Assembly: GCA_019115765.1 (NCBI GenBank)
Contig: DXCZ01000105.1
Span: forward strand, 1 to 64,000
Length of the DNA: 64,000 nucleotides
Direction: 5' to 3'
Source of the DNA: Candidatus Mediterraneibacter stercoripullorum
GTDB taxonomy: Bacteria; Bacillota; Clostridia; Lachnospirales; Lachnospiraceae
A model generated the notes under the pieces. That model saw only the letters and a list, made by a program, of their open reading frames with translations, searched no databases and was not told where the DNA came from. Positions 60,887 through 64,000 of the stretch are shown here, in pieces. Both the position numbers and the translations under genes were made by a program. Numbering within the stretch: the stretch's first letter is position 1; every line of letters begins with the position of its first letter.

Positions 60887-62080
60887 TCATGAAGTGGATG
60901 CCGCCACCACTGCTATTGTCAGGAGGAAGAGTACCCCTACCGAGAAAAGGATCTGGACAAGCATCTCATAACCTTCGCTTATCCCGCTGATACACCCTGT
61001 GATCCTCTTATCAGACACCGGCTGGACAAGAGCTGACGCCAGCTTATACATAAAAGCCATGATCAGCATCTGTATCAACGGGACTGCACAGACCGCCACG
61101 GCGATGACCGCCCCTGCCATGCCGATCCCGTTTTTGATCAGTACGGCAGTTCCCAGCACTACTTCGGTTACTCCGCCCATTACATTTCCAACCCAGGGCA
61201 GGGCTTCCGCAGTCCTGGTCAGTGCGCTTCGTTTCAGCGTATCTATGGCCGGCGCCAGCAGCCCCTGTACCACATTGATCCCGATCACGCAGGCCAGAAG
61301 GGTCTTCAGCACCCATGAGACCAGCTTGCGCAGCAGTTCAGCGAACTCCGACAGGAAATCCTCTCCAGTCAGATTTCCCATGACCCGCATCATAATATAA
61401 ATATTTACGACAGGGAGAAGAAACCGGACGATCAGAAGCTCCACTACATAGATCAGGAACAGGATCACGTTATAAAAAAAGAGCGCCGTCACACTGCCGG
61501 ACGCAAATGCCACTGCCAGGAAATAGCTGGGGCAGAGCACACGCATGAATTCCACCAGTGAATCCAGTCTCTCCTCCATCCCGCTCATGGCAGTCCGAAA
61601 GGCAGTCAGACAGAGTGTGATCAGGAGCATATAAAGTACATAGAAACTGATATCTGATATCTGCCTGTTCTGGAAAGCGCCGGAGAAATTGGTAAATACA
61701 GCAGCAATCAGAGCGACCAGCAGTACATAGACCAGATTATGCCGGTTATATCGGAACTCATAGGAAATCTGATCTTCAAGAAAAGCCAGAATCATGTTGC
61801 CTGTTTCTTCTATGTTCCCAGAGATAAGAGCACTCACCACATCACCGAACCGGATCTTATCATCCGGAAACATAGAATCCAGACTGTTTTCAATCTCATT
61901 AAAATCAAATTCCCCCAGCAGAGCATCCTCCACCTGGGTCTGCAGTTCATCCGACTCCTCATCACTCAGTTGTTCTCCCTCTTCTTGTCCCGTTTCCTCT
62001 GCTCCTACGATCCTTGTTCCCGTTCCGAAGAGAAGGAGGACCAGGATAAAAGTCACCAGGAACTGATAGAGCCGCCTCAT
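60887..62080 (-). CDS. spoIIIAE: Stage III sporulation protein AE
   Basis: 397 residues with a signal peptide, a long acidic extracytoplasmic N-terminal segment and seven or more membrane helices, including LVYVLLVALIAAVFTNFSGA. It is the large membrane component of the mother-cell channel. ATG 62080 overlaps the spoIIIAD stop by 4 bp. Confidence 0.94.
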   Translation of the reverse strand: MRRLYQFLVTFILVLLLFGTGTRIVGAEETGQEEGEQLSDEESDELQTQVEDALLGEFDFNEIENSLDSMFPDDKIRFGDVVSALISGNIEETGNMILAFLEDQISYEFRYNRHNLVYVLLVALIAAVFTNFSGAFQNRQISDISFYVLYMLLITLCLTAFRTAMSGMEERLDSLVEFMRVLCPSYFLAVAFASGSVTALFFYNVILFLIYVVELLIVRFLLPVVNIYIMMRVMGNLTGEDFLSEFAELLRKLVSWVLKTLLACVIGINVVQGLLAPAIDTLKRSALTRTAEALPWVGNVMGGVTEVVLGTAVLIKNGIGMAGAVIAVAVCAVPLIQMLIMAFMYKLASALVQPVSDKRITGCISGISEGYEMLVQILFSVGVLFLLTIAVVAASTS

Positions 62081-62463
62081 GACAGGAACTCCCTTATAGT
62101 CTCAAGCAGCGCCAGCATCACCGGAAGCCCCAGCGTAAGAATCGTCAGTTTACTGAATATCTCAATCTGTGAAGCGATAGTCTGATTCCCTGCATCACGG
62201 CAGATTCCGGAAGCGAATTCTGCAATGTAAGTCACTCCGATCATTTTCAGCATGGTGGACAGATAACCCGCGTCCATATCGATATATGTACTGATTTCCT
62301 GTACTGTTTCCACGAATATTCCCAGCCGGTCTACGATACAGGCAAAAAGAAAGATTCCCGCCGCAGCACTCATATAAATTCCGAATTCCGCCTTGCCTCC
62401 TCTGAGCTGGACTGCCAGAAGAGCCCCTGTCACGCCGATGATCCCGATCTGCATCACACTCAT
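62077..62463 (-). CDS. spoIIIAD: Stage III sporulation protein AD
   Basis: 128 residues from ATG 62463, giving the family start MSVMQIGIIGVTGALLAVQL. AAGGAGG lies about 13 bases upstream, a little far; an in-frame start at 62505 is less likely. Four membrane helices, related to SpoIIIAC. Confidence 0.9.
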   Translation of the reverse strand: MSVMQIGIIGVTGALLAVQLRGGKAEFGIYMSAAAGIFLFACIVDRLGIFVETVQEISTYIDMDAGYLSTMLKMIGVTYIAEFASGICRDAGNQTIASQIEIFSKLTILTLGLPVMLALLETIREFLS

Positions 62464-62541
62464 CTCTGGATCCGCACCTCCTTTTGTGCTCCATTTATAC
62501 GCCATTTCCGCCCCTGTTTCATGTCTGTCCCGGACAGCTTT

Positions 62542-62736
62542 CTACAGTGAGAACAGCTGTCTGATGGAAAGAAACAGGTCGTAAATATAGGGAAGTACCC
62601 AGGACAGGACCAGGATCAGTCCCGCCAGGCTGGTGAGAAAGGCCTGCTCTTCTCTTCCGCTGTGCTTCAGGACCTGACTCAGTATGGAAACAAGGATCCC
62701 CACTGCCGCGATTCTAAATATCAGATTAATGCTCAT
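62542..62736 (-). CDS. spoIIIAC: Stage III sporulation protein AC
   Basis: 64 residues with two membrane helices: MSINLIFRIAAVGILVSILS, then a cytosolic turn with HSGREEQ and a second helix. Short membrane component of the AA-AH complex. It may be a partial paralogue of AD. Confidence 0.92.
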   Translation of the reverse strand: MSINLIFRIAAVGILVSILSQVLKHSGREEQAFLTSLAGLILVLSWVLPYIYDLFLSIRQLFSL

Positions 62737-62749
62737 ATTTCCTCCCTTG

Positions 62750-63268
62750 TCAGAGCAGGATCACCACAAGAAAAATACCGCTCATCACACCGAGACAGTT
62801 CCCTATCTTCCTCTTTGAAGCCATCCCTTCCCTCAGCTTTTCTATTTCCAGATCCATACGGTTCAGATACAGCTGCATGGACCGGTCCGACGTCTCTCTG
62901 TCCAACTGTCCTATAAAAGTCCCAAGCTCCTTGATCAGCAGAGAGTGCTCCTGCTTCAGGTTCAGGCCTGCCAGATACCGGTCAGCGCACCGGTTCCAGA
63001 TCCGTGCAAAGCCACTTTCCTCCCTCCTCTCAGTCTCGCCGGCTGTCTTCACCAGCCATGTCCGGTACGGCTCTCTTACACGTTTTCCCACCTCATAAAA
63101 TATTTCCGCCAGCGGCGCCGCCGTATATCCCATCTCACCGCGGATCAGGCCTGCGACATATCTCAGATACTGCATGACAGACAGATAGCGCTTCAGCTCC
63201 TGCCCGTACATGTAACCGGCTCCGGTCGTCGCTGTGATGATCAGAATACTGCCGATCACTCTCTGCAC
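62750..63268 (-). CDS. spoIIIAB: Stage III sporulation protein AB
   Basis: 172 residues: N-terminal helix (GSILIITATTGAGYMYG), a helical cytosolic region with GLIRGEMGYTAAPLAEIF, and a C-terminal helix. It resembles GspF-type pilus assembly proteins. GTG start at 63268, 13 bp overlap with spoIIIAA. Confidence 0.9.
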   Translation of the reverse strand: MQRVIGSILIITATTGAGYMYGQELKRYLSVMQYLRYVAGLIRGEMGYTAAPLAEIFYEVGKRVREPYRTWLVKTAGETERREESGFARIWNRCADRYLAGLNLKQEHSLLIKELGTFIGQLDRETSDRSMQLYLNRMDLEIEKLREGMASKRKIGNCLGVMSGIFLVVILL

Positions 63269-64000
63269 AACACACTCCCCCGCTCATCATAAATTCCCCT
63301 GATTTCTCCCGGATGTTCCCCGTTTCCAAGGACTACATATCGTTCAAACATTCTTCTTCGGATAAGTTCACCCAGGACCGGCTTCTTCTTCGCCTCTTCC
63401 ATGTCCAGGCCATGTACACTGGCGATCAGCCTGCATCCGCAGTGCATGGCATACTCTATGGCATGGATGTCCTCCACTGTACCTATCTCATCCACAGCGA
63501 TCACCTGGGGAGACATGGACCGGATCAGCATGATCATGCCCTCTGCTTTAGGACAACAATCCAGAATATCCGTCCTGGTGCCCAGATGATTCTGAGCGAT
63601 TCCAAGATAGCAGCCTCCCAGCTCTGAACGTTCATCCACTACTCCCACAGAGCACCCCTTTACATACCCGTTCCCGTCCGATATCTGACGGATCAGATCC
63701 CTGATCAGCGTAGTCTTTCCGCAGCAGGGCGGGGATATGATCAGCGTATGACATACCTGCCTGTTTTTTGTGATATATGGCAGAAGACTGTCTGCGCAGC
63801 CTATGACCTCATGGGAAACTCTGATATTTACGGATGATATGTACTGTATATTTTTCACCTTCTCATGCTCCATGATCACTTTTCCTGCCACGCCCACTCT
63901 GTGACCTCCTTCCACTGTAAGAAATCCCTGTCTCAGTTCATTTTCAAAGGCATATAGAGAATAGTGACTGATGTAGTCCATTGTCTCTCTAAGCTCATCT
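63256..64000 (-). CDS. spoIIIAA: Stage III sporulation protein AA, C-terminal part (cut by window edge)
   Basis: About 248 codons are visible and the reading frame is open to base 64000, so the gene begins outside the window; the first in-frame ATG inside (63981) is internal, since DELRET precedes YISHYSLYAFENELRQG. AAA ATPase of the secretion type: Walker A SPPCCGKTTLIRDLI, Walker B VIAVDEIG, and GGHRVGVAGKV before it. It is the ATPase of the channel complex. Confidence 0.95.
   Translation of the reverse strand, partial: DELRETMDYISHYSLYAFENELRQGFLTVEGGHRVGVAGKVIMEHEKVKNIQYISSVNIRVSHEVIGCADSLLPYITKNRQVCHTLIISPPCCGKTTLIRDLIRQISDGNGYVKGCSVGVVDERSELGGCYLGIAQNHLGTRTDILDCCPKAEGMIMLIRSMSPQVIAVDEIGTVEDIHAIEYAMHCGCRLIASVHGLDMEEAKKKPVLGELIRRRMFERYVVLGNGEHPGEIRGIYDERGSVLCRE

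Overview
The window comes from a low-to-mid-GC, spore-forming anaerobic Clostridia. A Lachnospiraceae gut commensal is the best guess. The evidence is a complete spoIIIAA-AH operon, the recN-spoIVB-spo0A order, an [FeFe]-hydrogenase-like protein, and cell-wall-binding repeat proteins of the type common in that family. Assignment to family is inference. Every gene I can support lies on the minus strand, so transcription runs from high to low coordinates and operons are described in that order.

Right part (about 34.9-64 kb) is housekeeping and sporulation. It holds spoIIIAA (cut by the window edge) to spoIIIAH, cysK, prfC, an Asp23-family gene, then nusB-xseA-xseB-ispA-dxs-tlyA-nadK-argR-recN, spoIVB and spo0A, an arrangement close to Bacillus. 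glgA follows, then a methionine/one-carbon group (metF, a stand-alone MetH reactivation domain, metH without that domain), a group-B-like [FeFe] hydrogenase and alaS. Several sigma-A-type promoters can be read. spo0A has one with two Spo0A boxes upstream, and spoIVB appears to sit behind a strongly structured leader.

Middle part (about 27.4-34.9 kb) is accessory. A membrane histidine kinase and a response regulator with a SARP-like output domain precede a compact cassette: PqqD-like protein, radical SAM/SPASM enzyme, an unrecognised 145-residue protein, and an HPr-kinase-like ATPase. An ABC exporter lies beyond a strong terminator. This looks like a RiPP-type peptide modification system of a kind I do not recognise. 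An 11-bp tandem direct repeat next to a -10 element lies between the regulator and the cassette and is a plausible binding site for the regulator.

Left part (1-27.3 kb) is a surface-polysaccharide locus. First comes an Ig-like/DUF5011-type protein, two tandem BY-type tyrosine autokinases with tyrosine-rich tails and a PHP phosphatase, closed by a terminator. A second unit starts with an HTH regulator and continues with a GT4 glycosyltransferase, acyltransferase-3, a glycosyltransferase/radical-SAM fusion, a Stealth phosphotransferase, Wzy- and Wzx-like proteins, a second acyltransferase-3, an AMP-ligase and an acyl carrier protein. Two secreted transglutaminase-like proteins with tyrosine/tryptophan cell-wall-binding repeats, the initiating sugar transferase and an LCP-family attachment enzyme follow, then the start of rpsU at the window edge. 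The set covers initiation, elongation, flipping, polymerisation, length control and wall attachment, with an unusual acyl-activation branch.

No tRNA, rRNA, CRISPR array, insertion sequence or prophage was recognised. No gene-free stretch exceeds 300 bases. The longest are about 37625-37917 (inverted repeat plus alaS promoter), 9568-9825 (promoter), 47182-47424 (structured leader) and 29139-29352 (terminator).
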